DNA from: Pseudomonas marginalis
Lineage (GTDB): Bacteria; Pseudomonadota; Gammaproteobacteria; Pseudomonadales; Pseudomonadaceae
DNA: 64,000 nucleotides
Direction of reading: 5' to 3'
Assembly (NCBI RefSeq): GCF_008692035.1
Contig: NZ_VTFG01000002.1
Span: forward strand, 868,001 to 932,000
This document shows, one piece after another, positions 16,991 to 24,969 of the stretch; position 1 is the first letter of the stretch; each line of letters begins with the position of its first letter. The position numbers and the translations under genes were made by a program. Below the pieces are notes generated by a model. The model made no database searches. It was not told where the DNA came from and saw only the letters and a list, made by a program, of their open reading frames with translations.

Positions 16991-18091
16991 CTACTCCTTG
17001 GCCGCCAGGTTCACTATACGGTTGGAGCCATCCACCGCGCGCACTTGCTGGCCCTCGTGGAGCACATGCACGCCTGCTGCGACCACCCAGTCGTTGGGGG
17101 TCAAGCCTTCCAGCACCGGTACGGTTTTTTCGCCAAAGGCGCCGATGCGTACCGGCGTGCGCTTGAGGGTGTTGTCCGGCTGTACACGCCAGACGTAGGA
17201 CGCACCGTTCTCCGCACTCAGGGCAGACAGCGGTACCGACAGCGGAACAACGCCGTCGGCCTGTATGAATACGCGAGCGCTTTGCCCCAGTTCCGCCGGG
17301 ACTGTGCCGCCGGTGAAGGCAACGCGAGCGGCGAAGGTGCGCGATTTTGGATCAGCCGCAGGCGACAGTTCACGGATGCGCCCGGTGAAACGCTGGCCCG
17401 GCTGGCTCCACAATTCCACCGCGACCGGTTGACCGATCTTGAAGCGACCAAACCCTTGTTCGGGCAGGCTGATAAGCACTTCGCGCTCGCCATCGGTGGC
17501 CAGGGTGAACACGGTCTGGCCAGCGGAGACCACTTGGCCGACTTCCACCGCGCGCTTGGCCACGACGCCATCCTGGGGGGCGCGCAATACGGCGTAACCG
17601 GCCTGGTTACTGGCCACGTCGAACTCGGCCTTGATCTGCTTGAGGCGCGCTTCACCGGAACGGTAAAGGTTTTCGGAATTGTCGTACTGGGAACGGCTGA
17701 CCATCTGACGGTCCATCAGGGTCTTGTAGCGATCACGCTCAGCGCGCACCAGGCGCAGGTTGGCCTCAGCAGCGGCGACCTGGGCACGGGCGGCCTCCAG
17801 TTGCAGGCGCACATCCTGAGGGTCAAGTTCCGCCAGCGCCTGGTTGGTCTTGACCCGCTCGCCCTCCTCCACCAGACGCTTGCTGACTTTGCCACCGATG
17901 CGAAAGGCCAGGTCCGGCTCATAGCGCGCGCGTACCTCACCGGGGTAGCTGTCCGTCGACTGCGCCGAGGGTTGCGGCTGCACCACCATGGCCGGGCGGA
18001 CGGTGGTCTGGACCGCTTCTTCCTGGCCGCAGGCGGCCAACAGGAAGACCAGGCAGACAGGCAACGCAAAGGGCAGGAAAGTGCTGCGCAT
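16991..18091 (-). CDS. mexJ: RND efflux periplasmic adaptor lipoprotein (MexJ-like)
   Basis: This 366-residue membrane fusion protein links the RND transporter with an outer-membrane channel. It has a lipoprotein signal with the lipobox LAAC (cysteine at about residue 21), a split lipoyl domain (DLAFRIGGKVSKRLVEEG and APQDGVVAKRAVEVGQVV), a helical hairpin between them (about 95-165, rich in Ala, Arg and Glu), and a beta-barrel domain. It is first in the operon with the RND gene. Its promoter region is shared with the divergent TetR gene and carries nested inverted repeats, which suggests repression by that regulator. Confidence 0.87.
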   Translation of the reverse strand: MRSTFLPFALPVCLVFLLAACGQEEAVQTTVRPAMVVQPQPSAQSTDSYPGEVRARYEPDLAFRIGGKVSKRLVEEGERVKTNQALAELDPQDVRLQLEAARAQVAAAEANLRLVRAERDRYKTLMDRQMVSRSQYDNSENLYRSGEARLKQIKAEFDVASNQAGYAVLRAPQDGVVAKRAVEVGQVVSAGQTVFTLATDGEREVLISLPEQGFGRFKIGQPVAVELWSQPGQRFTGRIRELSPAADPKSRTFAARVAFTGGTVPAELGQSARVFIQADGVVPLSVPLSALSAENGASYVWRVQPDNTLKRTPVRIGAFGEKTVPVLEGLTPNDWVVAAGVHVLHEGQQVRAVDGSNRIVNLAAKE

Positions 18092-18128
18092 GCTGAAGGA
18101 CCTTTCGCAAATGGAGCTAGGAATAATT

Positions 18129-18173
18129 ATACTGGCCGGTATGTTATTAATACCAAACTCGCCAGTCCAGTAT
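18129..18173. promoter_or_regulatory. Nested inverted repeats between mexJ and mexL (probable TetR operator)
   Basis: The 93-bp divergent spacer holds a near-palindrome ATACTGGCCGGTAT (18129-18142), an overlapping GGTAT-N7-ATACC repeat (18138-18154), and an outer ATACTGG/CCAGTAT pair (18129 and 18167). Such nested symmetry is what a TetR-type operator covering two promoters would show. Binding is inferred. Confidence 0.6.
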
Positions 18174-18184
18174 TAAAGGTGAAA

Positions 18185-18838
18185 ATGTCCGACAATCGTG
18201 TAAGCACCAATAGTCCCGGGCGTCCCAAGGACATGGCAAAACGCCAGGCAATCCTCTCGGCAGCAAAAACCCTGTTCTTGAGCAATGGCTACGCCAGCAC
18301 CAGCATGGATGCCGTGGCCCTTGAGGCCGGCGTGTCGAAACTGACCGTCTACAGCCACTTCACCGACAAAGAAACCTTGTTCACCGCCGCCGTGGTGGCC
18401 AAGTGCGAGGAACAGTTGCCGGTGATGTACTTCGAACTGCCCGAAGGCATGCCGGTGGAAACGGTATTGTTGAATATCGCGCGGGGGTTCCATCGGCTGA
18501 TCAACAGTGAAGAGTCGGTAAACCTGCATCGCCTGATGATGACCACCGGCAATCAGGACGTGAAACTCTCACAGATCTTCTTCGAAGCCGGGCCCATGCG
18601 CATGCTCCAGGGCATGGAGCGCCTGCTCGGCAAGATCGACCAGAGCGGCGCGCTGAGCATCGACAGACCGCTTACGGCAGCCGAGCACTTCTTCTGCCTG
18701 CTCAAGGGCACCGCGAACTTCTGCCTGCTGTATGGCTGCGGCGGGCAACTGAGTGAGGAAGCCGCCGAAGCCCATGTGCAGGAGGTGGTGGGGTTGTTTA
18801 TGCGGGCCTATAGGAGAGATGCGGCTGCAAGTGGTTAG
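18185..18838 (+). CDS. mexL: TetR-family repressor, MexL-like
   Basis: This 217-residue protein has an N-terminal TetR helix-turn-helix (about residues 20-65: ILSAAKTLFLSNGYAST, VALEAGVSKLTVYSHFTDKE). The C-terminal ligand domain contains LHRLMMTT and FFEAGP and ends around residue 210. It lies divergent to the RND adaptor gene, as MexL does to mexJK, and most likely represses that operon and itself through the repeats in the spacer. The start is the ATG at 18185 preceded by AAAGGTGAAA; the frame runs open far upstream, but that part is antisense to mexJK. The stop codon lies inside a hairpin. Confidence 0.85.
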   Translation: MSDNRVSTNSPGRPKDMAKRQAILSAAKTLFLSNGYASTSMDAVALEAGVSKLTVYSHFTDKETLFTAAVVAKCEEQLPVMYFELPEGMPVETVLLNIARGFHRLINSEESVNLHRLMMTTGNQDVKLSQIFFEAGPMRMLQGMERLLGKIDQSGALSIDRPLTAAEHFFCLLKGTANFCLLYGCGGQLSEEAAEAHVQEVVGLFMRAYRRDAAASG

Positions 18839-18876
18839 CTGCAAGCAGCAAGTGAAAAGCGCTTTTGCTTGCAGCT
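18837..18876. terminator. Hairpin between convergent mexL and rsmJ
   Basis: An 11-base perfect stem AGCTGCAAGCA / TGCTTGCAGCT starts within the mexL stop codon; the loop itself contains the palindrome AAAAGCGCTTTT. A related AGCTACAAG repeat occurs at about 1762. It may end transcription from both sides. Confidence 0.6.
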
Positions 18877-18882
18877 TGTGGC

Positions 18883-19665
18883 TTAAGACTTGAGCGCTTT
18901 CTTGGGATAAATGTCATACCGGCTGGACTTGCCATCCAGCGCATGGCTCGGCTTGGGCCCCTCGATGCAGGGCGCCTTGCGCGGGCGCTTGACCACCACA
19001 CGGTGGCTGGCCAGGGCCAGGGCGGCGGCCAGCAAGGCCGGTGCGTCCGGATCATCCCCCACCAGCGGCCGGAACAGGCGCATTTCTTTCTTCACCAGGG
19101 CGGTTTTCTCACGGTGAGGGAACATCGGGTCGAGGTAGATCACCTGGGGCGACTCCCCTTGCCAATGGAGCATCACGTCAATGGAGTTGCCCTTGAGCAG
19201 CTTCATGCGCGCCACGATGGGCGCCACGTCGAAATCCTCCGCGCCGCGTGCCAGGCCATCTTCGAGCAGGGCGCCAATCAGCGGTTGGCGCTCGATCAGG
19301 CTCATCTCGCAGCCCAGGCTGGCCAGCACGAACGCGTCCTTGCCCAGACCCGCCGTGGCGTCCAGCACACGGGGACGCACGCCTTGGGCAATGCCCACGG
19401 CCTTGGCGATCATCTGTCCGCTGCCGCCGCCATACAGCCGACGGTGAGCCGCGCCGCCTTCGACGAAGTCCACCCGCACCGGCCCCGGCGCGTCGGGACC
19501 AAGCTGTTGCAGTTGAAGGCCATGCTCACCTACCTGCAGGGAAAAATCCGCCTCCGCAAGCTGTAAAGGCAAGCCGAGCTGTTCAGCCCACTGCTCGGCC
19601 CGGGCCTGGAAACCTTCGCCCAAGGCCTCGACCTGGATGCGGCTGGCCGCTGGTTGTTCGCTCAT
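18883..19665 (-). CDS. rsmJ: 16S rRNA (guanine-N2)-methyltransferase RsmJ
   Basis: RsmJ (260 aa) methylates G1516 of 16S rRNA using SAM. Recognisable segments are VDFVEGGAAHRRLYGGGSGQ, the SAM motif VLDATAGLGKDAFVLASLG near residue 100, the MSLIERQP acidic loop, and the catalytic-type IYLDPMFPHREKTALVKKEMR. Family length is about 250. The longest frame begins with TTG at 19668; the ATG one codon inside is the more natural start. It is convergent with mexL and divergent from the 19762 gene. The C-terminus YDIYPKKALK is characteristic of the family. Confidence 0.93.
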   Translation of the reverse strand: MSEQPAASRIQVEALGEGFQARAEQWAEQLGLPLQLAEADFSLQVGEHGLQLQQLGPDAPGPVRVDFVEGGAAHRRLYGGGSGQMIAKAVGIAQGVRPRVLDATAGLGKDAFVLASLGCEMSLIERQPLIGALLEDGLARGAEDFDVAPIVARMKLLKGNSIDVMLHWQGESPQVIYLDPMFPHREKTALVKKEMRLFRPLVGDDPDAPALLAAALALASHRVVVKRPRKAPCIEGPKPSHALDGKSSRYDIYPKKALKS

Positions 19666-19761
19666 CAATCGCTACGCTCAAAAATATTAAGGATCGGCAA
19701 ACAACGGCCGATAAAAACAACAGTCAGGTATTTTGCCAGAGCTGAGCGTCGACCGAGAAAA

Positions 19762-20382
19762 ATGTCAGACATTCTCCCCCTAACCATCGGTGTACTGCCG
19801 ACCCATAACCACTACGGCCTGCGCAATACTCAAGCGCTGGCCGGGGTGAGCCATGTGTGGCAGGACTTCTTCGCCCGGGCGCTGGCCGAGCAGCTCGGTG
19901 AAACGCCGGACGCGCTCGCCGCCAAGGCGCCGGCACCGGCGGACCCGGCGGTAGAGCCCAGCGCCGGTGCCGACCTGTTGTCGCAGATCCTCACCCAGCG
20001 TGAGTGCGACGTCAAAGACACCGAGATTGCGCCACCTGAGCCACTGTTCCTGCCCATCGCCGAATTCGAAACCGAATTGCTGCCACCGGCCGCCGAGCCG
20101 TTCCCACAGGATGAAATCGTCGCGCAGCAGCGCCAGCAGAATTTCGAAAGCGCTTGGGTTCGCCCCATCGTCCTGACGGCCGGCCAGCCACTGCCTGAGC
20201 CCGGCCCGGCGCCGGAACCACGCCCTCTGCACTTGCCGATTGCCGAGTTCGAACTGGACCTGTTGCCACCACCGGCCACGCCTTACCCGACCGAAGAATT
20301 GCTGGCGCAACAGAAGGCGCTGGACTTCGACTACCACTGGGCACGCCCGCTGATCACCCACAACCTGCGCCTGGCGGCCTAG
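19762..20382 (+). CDS. Unknown protein with a duplicated ~50-residue module (206 aa)
   Basis: I do not recognise a named family. The protein has no signal peptide or membrane helix and is rich in Pro, Glu and Leu. Two tandem modules are clear: one starting PLFLPIAEFETELLPP at about residue 93, and another starting PLHLPIAEFELDLLPP at about residue 154. Each continues with PYP/PFP-x-(D/E)E, AQQ and a final WxRP (WVRP, WARP). The linker between them is proline-rich (LPEPGPAPEPRP). The N-terminal part (about 1-50) contains HNHYGLRNTQ. The ATG at 19762 starts the frame after an A-rich leader. It is divergent from rsmJ and convergent with the extensin-like gene, overlapping it by four bases at the stops. 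Confidence 0.8.
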   Translation: MSDILPLTIGVLPTHNHYGLRNTQALAGVSHVWQDFFARALAEQLGETPDALAAKAPAPADPAVEPSAGADLLSQILTQRECDVKDTEIAPPEPLFLPIAEFETELLPPAAEPFPQDEIVAQQRQQNFESAWVRPIVLTAGQPLPEPGPAPEPRPLHLPIAEFELDLLPPPATPYPTEELLAQQKALDFDYHWARPLITHNLRLAA

Positions 20383-21077
20383 CGACAGACCCACCAACGC
20401 CCCATGTCCAGATGGAAATGGTTGCGGTGCGCGGCGTTGTAGTCCGGGCTCAACACCACATTGAAGTCATCACAGGCGCCATCGCGCACCTGGCGCAGGA
20501 ACCGCGCGCTGTCGCCCTCCCCGGACCAATCCTTGAGCACGCTGATACTGCGCCCATCCGCCAGGCGAAACCCGGCGATATCCAAGGCATTGGCCGACGC
20601 ATGCTGGCTGAGCCGCCCTTCGGCACGGTTATACATGTTGCGACAGGCAAAGCTGCCCAGGTGATCGACCCGCGTCACCGCCTGGCCGAACACCGCCTGG
20701 GCCGCCGGCTGCAGGCTGTGACGCTCGAACAGGGCGAACGCCACGGCCAACGGGCAACTGGCGAGAAAGCTGCTGCTCAATGCCACGTCTGCCCCCTGCA
20801 CGCGCAAGGTATTGCGCAGCGGACAGGCAGCGTCGGCGGGCGTGTCAGCCTGATGGCTGACACGCAAACCAGAGGTTTTCAGCACTTGGTCGCACAGCAC
20901 AGGGTCATCCTGCAGGCGCCCCAGCTTGTAGCGAGTCAACAGGTTAGGGCTGGACCTCACGTCCAGCGGCGACCAGGGGTTCCATTCTGCCGGCAACGGC
21001 AGCCAGCCACGCCATACACCCACGGCAAATGCGCCGCCGAGCACCAGCAGAGCACCCAGCAGTTTGAAAAAACGCAC
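20379..21077 (-). CDS. Extensin-like C-terminal domain protein (PF06904)
   Basis: A 232-residue protein with one N-terminal membrane segment (about 5-25) and a periplasmic domain of the bacterial extensin-like family. The fold resembles M15 peptidases: SQHASANALDIAGF supplies His and Asp and the C-terminal HRNHFHLDMG supplies two more histidines, which could bind zinc. Cysteines at VLCDQ, DAACPL, ASCPL, FACRN, GACDD and WVCR suggest disulfides. A peptidoglycan-directed role is inference from the fold. It follows the PEP mutase-like gene by three bases, so the two are an operon, though no functional link is evident. Confidence 0.85.
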   Translation of the reverse strand: MRFFKLLGALLVLGGAFAVGVWRGWLPLPAEWNPWSPLDVRSSPNLLTRYKLGRLQDDPVLCDQVLKTSGLRVSHQADTPADAACPLRNTLRVQGADVALSSSFLASCPLAVAFALFERHSLQPAAQAVFGQAVTRVDHLGSFACRNMYNRAEGRLSQHASANALDIAGFRLADGRSISVLKDWSGEGDSARFLRQVRDGACDDFNVVLSPDYNAAHRNHFHLDMGRWWVCR

Positions 21078-21080
21078 GGC

Positions 21081-21908
21081 TCAGTCCTTGAAGAACTGAT
21101 TGGCCTGGCTGAAGGGCATCGAGCGCTCGGTAAAGCTGAAGGTGCCCAGCTCATAGACTTCCTGGGCCGCTCGGTAGAACTCACCATAGGCCGCCAGTGC
21201 CATGGCCGAGCCCACGCTGATGCGCTTTACCCCCATCGCACTCAATTGCGCCACGCTGAGTTTCAGGCCGCCGGACATCAACACGTTCACCGGCTTTGGC
21301 GCCACGGCCTTGACCACCGCCAGCACGTCCTCGGCACTGCGCAGGCCCGGCGCATAAAGCACGTCGGCGCCGGCTTCGGCGTAGGCCTGCAAGCGGCGAA
21401 TAGTGTCGGGCAGATCCAGGCGACCATGCAGGAGGTTTTCCGCGCGGGCCGTCAGTGTGAAGGGGAATGGCAAGCTGCGGGCAGCGGCGACGGCGGCTTC
21501 CACGCGTTCTACGGAAAGGTCGAAGGGATAGATCGGGTCGACGGCAACGCCGGTGGCATCTTCGATAGAGCCCCCCACGATACCGCTGGCCGCCGCCCGC
21601 AGGATGGTCTCGGTACAGCCATCAGGGGTATCGCTGAAGCCGTTTTCCAGGTCGGCCGCCACCGGCAGCGCGGTGGCCTTGGCAATCATGCTGGCATTGC
21701 CCAAGGTGTCTTCCAGGGACAACGCCCCTTCCGCGTCCGGGCGTCCCAGGCTGAACGCATAACCCGCACTGGTCGTGGCCAGGGCTTCAAAGCCAAGGCT
21801 GGCGAGCATCACCGCAGAGCCGGCGTCCCACGGGTTAGGCATCACGAAGGCACGGTCGCGCTCATGCAGGGCCTTGAAGGTTTCGGCGCGAAGGGTTTGG
21901 GCATCCAT
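21081..21908 (-). CDS. Isocitrate lyase/PEP mutase family protein
   Basis: This 275-residue TIM-barrel enzyme belongs to the isocitrate lyase/PEP mutase superfamily, which makes or breaks C-C or C-P bonds next to carboxylates using Mg2+. It has MPNPWDAGSAVML and LPVAADLENGFSD near residues 24 and 82, GIVGGSIEDATG near 110, and LTARAENLL near 150. The usual lyase signature KKCGH is absent, as in the PEP mutase-like branch (oxaloacetate hydrolase or 2-methylisocitrate lyase-like). The substrate is not predictable. It probably shares a message with the extensin-like gene. Confidence 0.85.
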   Translation of the reverse strand: MDAQTLRAETFKALHERDRAFVMPNPWDAGSAVMLASLGFEALATTSAGYAFSLGRPDAEGALSLEDTLGNASMIAKATALPVAADLENGFSDTPDGCTETILRAAASGIVGGSIEDATGVAVDPIYPFDLSVERVEAAVAAARSLPFPFTLTARAENLLHGRLDLPDTIRRLQAYAEAGADVLYAPGLRSAEDVLAVVKAVAPKPVNVLMSGGLKLSVAQLSAMGVKRISVGSAMALAAYGEFYRAAQEVYELGTFSFTERSMPFSQANQFFKD

Positions 21909-21935
21909 GACTGACTCCTGGCGGGAAAAGGAGCC

Positions 21936-22796
21936 CTAGAGTAACCCCAGTTGCTCGGCTTCGGGTTCCCGATGCAAGGTCGGCAGCGCCGGCAGGCCGG
22001 GCAGGCGCGCCATCAGCTGCGCGTGAAAACGCAGGGCCAGTTGCGCGGCAAGGCGATTATCCGAGGTGTGCAGGAACACGTAGGGTGTGCGGCCTTCTTC
22101 GATCCAACCCGCGACTTTTTCCACCCACGGCACCAGGAACGGGTCATTGGCCTCAAGCTCCGGATGGCCGATAAAACGCACTTGGGGAAACCGGGTCAGC
22201 GCGGCCGGACGGGGCGGCACCTTGGGCTTTTTCGATTGTGCGTGCAGTACCGCCGCCGAAGTCGACGTGCAACTGAACAACGCACGCGGGTCGAGGCAGA
22301 TGCGCTCGACACCGCGATCACGCAACAAACGGTTGAGCATGCGCTCGGCATCGCCCTTGGCGAAGAACTCAGGGTGGCGTACTTCCACCGCCATCGGGCG
22401 TTCCAGGCCATCGATAAAACCGGCCAGTTCAGCCAGGCGTTGCGGCGAAAAACTCGCCGACAGTTGCAGCCACAGCGGCGAAACACGTTCACCGAGCGGG
22501 CTCATCAAACCGACAAAACTTTCCGCCGCCGGCAATTGCTCGCGCAAGTCGCCACCGTGACTGATGTCACCGGGGAATTTGGCAGTGAAGCGAAAATCGT
22601 CGGGCATGATGTCGGCCCAGCGCTGCACGGTAGCGGCCGAGGGGCGAGCGTAGAACGTGGTATTGCCTTCAACGGCGTTGAAGACCTGGGAATAAAGGGC
22701 AAGGTAATCGCCGGAGCGGGCGTCGGCTGGGTACAGGTACTCGCGCCAGGCGTTTTCACTCCAGGACGGGCAGCCGAGGTAGTAAGGCAGGCGCAT
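21936..22796 (-). CDS. DUF72 family protein (YecE-like)
   Basis: This 286-residue protein is a DUF72 (PF01904) TIM-barrel protein of unknown reaction. It shows the typical opening YLGCPSWSENAWREYLYP, the segment FNAVEGNTTFYARPSAATVQRWA, and DDFRFTAKFPGDISH. The open frame extends to 22835, but the ATG at 22796 begins the conserved start and overlaps the upstream gene's stop as TGATG, so translation is probably coupled. An RNA-processing link has been proposed for homologues, but I would not rely on it. It lies between the 96-residue unknown gene and the PEP mutase-like gene. Confidence 0.88.
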   Translation of the reverse strand: MRLPYYLGCPSWSENAWREYLYPADARSGDYLALYSQVFNAVEGNTTFYARPSAATVQRWADIMPDDFRFTAKFPGDISHGGDLREQLPAAESFVGLMSPLGERVSPLWLQLSASFSPQRLAELAGFIDGLERPMAVEVRHPEFFAKGDAERMLNRLLRDRGVERICLDPRALFSCTSTSAAVLHAQSKKPKVPPRPAALTRFPQVRFIGHPELEANDPFLVPWVEKVAGWIEEGRTPYVFLHTSDNRLAAQLALRFHAQLMARLPGLPALPTLHREPEAEQLGLL

Positions 22797-23086
22797 CAGA
22801 TGTGGATGTCGAGACCCAGCACTTCCATATCCCATTCGACAAATCCGGCGGTGGTCAGGTAGCTGGCCAGGGCGGTGGCAACGCTTTTGCTCATGGAGCG
22901 CGGGAAGACCATGTCTTGCTGACGGGCGGGAACGCCGCTGATGCGGGCTTGTGAACTGGCCTGCGCATCGGATTGGACCTCAATGAAGTCCGGCGAATCC
23001 TCGACGGAGTCGTCCACCGTGGCGTTTGCCCTACGCGGCTTGCGCTTGATCGGGTACGACTGTGAGGAAAATCCATCTATACGCAT
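22796..23086 (-). CDS. Small hypothetical protein (96 aa) coupled to DUF72 gene
   Basis: I cannot assign this 96-residue protein. It has a basic N-terminal segment (IKRKPRRANA), a polar low-complexity middle (residues 25-60), and a C-terminal hydrophobic/aromatic tail (ATALASYLTTAGFVEWDMEVLGLDIHI). There is no signal peptide. Its stop overlaps the DUF72 start by one base (TGATG), the best evidence that it is translated. About 160 bp of AT-richer sequence lies upstream and should contain the operon promoter. Confidence 0.72.
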   Translation of the reverse strand: MRIDGFSSQSYPIKRKPRRANATVDDSVEDSPDFIEVQSDAQASSQARISGVPARQQDMVFPRSMSKSVATALASYLTTAGFVEWDMEVLGLDIHI

Positions 23087-23246
23087 AGGCGCGAACTCGC
23101 TATCAGTAATGGCATTTTGGCAGCACTGTCCGTCGCGCGCAAATGCTCTGGTGATAACTAGAACACATAATTTGAAAAAGGTTTAAAAACCCGGGCAAAT
23201 TCTGACGATTGGCGACTTTTGCCTCAAATTGCCATCATTTTTGGCG

Positions 23247-23933
23247 TCAAATAATCCCTCTTTCCGCCTTGGTCTGCGCGACCTTATCGCGCAGGTAAAC
23301 CGGTGCGGCCTGATCCGCAGGAATCGCCTCGCCACGTTCGAACGCGAAGCGCGCCAGGGTCAGCAGATCTTCGGCGTGAGGCAACAGGGTGGCGTCCTGG
23401 CCAGCGGGTTGAACACCGATGCGCTCGCCATACCCCCAGCCGGTACCGGCGCCGAACCAGTCACCGCTGGCATCGTCGGGCAATACCGCCGATTCCGGTG
23501 GCTGTACCGCTTCCACGCCGACAAGGCGCATTTCGCCAGCCGTTTCGCGGTAGCAAGCCCAATACACTTCGTCCATACGCGCATCGATCGCGGCCGCCAC
23601 CTGCCGCGCGCCCTGTTCGCGCAAGGCACGCTGGGCCAGTACGGCAAGGTTGGAGACCGGCAGCACCGGGCATTCCAACGCAAAGGCCAGGCCCTGGACC
23701 ACGCCAATGGCGATACGCACCCCGGTGAACGCCCCCGGGCCACGGCCGAAGGCGATGGCATCCACGGCCGACAGGGTGGTGCCCGCGTCTTCAAGCAGCT
23801 GCTTGATCATCGGCAACAGCTTCTGCGCGTGCAGGCGCGGGATCACCTCGTAGTGGCTTGTGACCTTGCCATCGTGCAGCAAGGCAACGGAGCAAGCTTC
23901 AGTCGCGGTGTCCAGGGCCAGCAGGGTGCTCAT
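23247..23933 (-). CDS. tsaB: tRNA threonylcarbamoyladenosine biosynthesis protein TsaB
   Basis: TsaB (228 aa) is the ASKHA-fold scaffold of the TsaB-TsaD-TsaE complex that forms t6A37 on tRNAs reading ANN codons. The opening LALDTATEACSVALL and the segment FGRGPGAFTGVRIAIGVVQGLAF (residues about 63-85) are typical. The frame extends to 23981, but I start at the ATG at 23933, matching the usual N-terminus MSTLLALDT. It lies downstream of adk, separated by a terminator hairpin. Together with tcdA at 0.9-1.7 kb it belongs to the t6A/ct6A pathway. Confidence 0.94.
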   Translation of the reverse strand: MSTLLALDTATEACSVALLHDGKVTSHYEVIPRLHAQKLLPMIKQLLEDAGTTLSAVDAIAFGRGPGAFTGVRIAIGVVQGLAFALECPVLPVSNLAVLAQRALREQGARQVAAAIDARMDEVYWACYRETAGEMRLVGVEAVQPPESAVLPDDASGDWFGAGTGWGYGERIGVQPAGQDATLLPHAEDLLTLARFAFERGEAIPADQAAPVYLRDKVAQTKAERGII

Positions 23934-23977
23934 CGGTGTGGGTGTCCAAGTCGAAAAAAAGTGCGCCAGTATAAACA

Positions 23978-24003
23978 ACAACGGCCCGCAAGCGGGCCGT
24001 TGT
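23978..24003 (-). terminator. Rho-independent terminator after adk
   Basis: A 12-base perfect stem (ACAACGGCCCGC / GCGGGCCGTTGT) with a two-base loop is followed, reading leftward, by a T-rich stretch. It lies 20 bp past the adk stop and just before the tsaB start. Confidence 0.85.
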
Positions 24004-24022
24004 CTATCAAGCCGATAAAGGA

Positions 24023-24670
24023 TCAGCTCAGTGCTTGCAGGACCTTGGCGGTGATGGCTTCCACCGAGCCGACGCCAGGGATATGGCTGTACTTCGGCTT
24101 GCCCTGGGCTGCGGACAGCTTCTGGTAGAAATCCACCAGCGGCTTGGTCTGGGAATGGTAGACCGACAGGCGATGACGCACGGTTTCTTCGGTGTCGTCC
24201 TTACGCTGCACCAGGTCTTCACCGGTGACATCGTCCTTGCCTTCAACTTTAGGCGGGTTGTAGACGGTGTGGTACACGCGGCCCGAGGCTTCGTGGACGC
24301 GACGACCGGCGATACGCTGGACGATTTCTTCATCTTCAACCGCGATTTCCACCACCGCGTCCAGCTCGACGCCGGCTTTCACCAGGGCTTCGGCCTGGGG
24401 AATGGTGCGTGGGAAACCGTCGAACAGGAAGCCGTTCTTGCAGTCTTCCTGGCTGATGCGTTCCTTGACCAGGTTGATGATCAGGTCATCGGAGACCAGG
24501 CCGCCGCTGTCCATCACGCTCTTGGCGATCAGGCCCAGCTCGGTGCCGGCCTTGACGGCAGCGCGCAGCATGTCGCCGGTGGAGATTTGTGGAATGCCGA
24601 ATTTTTCAGTGATGAACTTTGCCTGAGTACCTTTACCGGCCCCGGGAGCTCCCAGCAGAATGACGCGCAT
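24023..24670 (-). CDS. adk: Adenylate kinase
   Basis: Adenylate kinase (215 aa) interconverts ATP + AMP and 2 ADP in the cytoplasm. The P-loop GAPGAGKGTQ is at residues 7-16, the AMP-binding ISTGDMLRAAV near 30, FDGFPRT near 84, and the LID arginines in GRRVHEASGR near 122. The LID carries no zinc cysteines, as in other proteobacteria. The frame extends upstream to 24727, but the ATG at 24670 follows GAGGAGC and gives the family N-terminus MRVILLGAPG. It is transcribed leftward like ppc. Confidence 0.97.
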   Translation of the reverse strand: MRVILLGAPGAGKGTQAKFITEKFGIPQISTGDMLRAAVKAGTELGLIAKSVMDSGGLVSDDLIINLVKERISQEDCKNGFLFDGFPRTIPQAEALVKAGVELDAVVEIAVEDEEIVQRIAGRRVHEASGRVYHTVYNPPKVEGKDDVTGEDLVQRKDDTEETVRHRLSVYHSQTKPLVDFYQKLSAAQGKPKYSHIPGVGSVEAITAKVLQALS

Positions 24671-24969
24671 CGATGTGCTCCTCAATTTTTTATAGAGATG
24701 ACGCTCGGATTCGCCGCGTGGGGCCAATCTCGTAAAAATAATATAGGGCTCATGAAACTATGGGCCCAGGCCGCCCAAACGGCCAAAGGCTGATCAAGAT
24801 ACACAGCGGGCCCTAACCACACAAGCCGCCAAAAGTCGCAGGAACCCGCGCCACGCGTACGTCATAGGTAGGGTGTGCCTGAGTGCAACCCGCGCTGTAA
24901 ACGCCGACCACCCCTTTCGGGGCGGCCGTCGTGGTTTCTGCGCAAGCCTTTGAGAACACGCAAAAAACC
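24671..24969. other. Leader region between ppc and adk
   Basis: This 299-bp space has a GC-rich hairpin near 24895-24920 and, on the minus strand, a possible 23-codon leader ORF (24753 down to 24682). Its TGA abuts the adk ribosome binding site GGAG. I see no supported protein gene otherwise. The adk promoter should be here. Confidence 0.4.

Noticed and set aside
16478..18184. Very long plus-strand frame leading into mexL
   Set aside because: It is antisense to mexK and mexJ, whose motifs are unmistakable; only the last 217 codons (mexL) are real.
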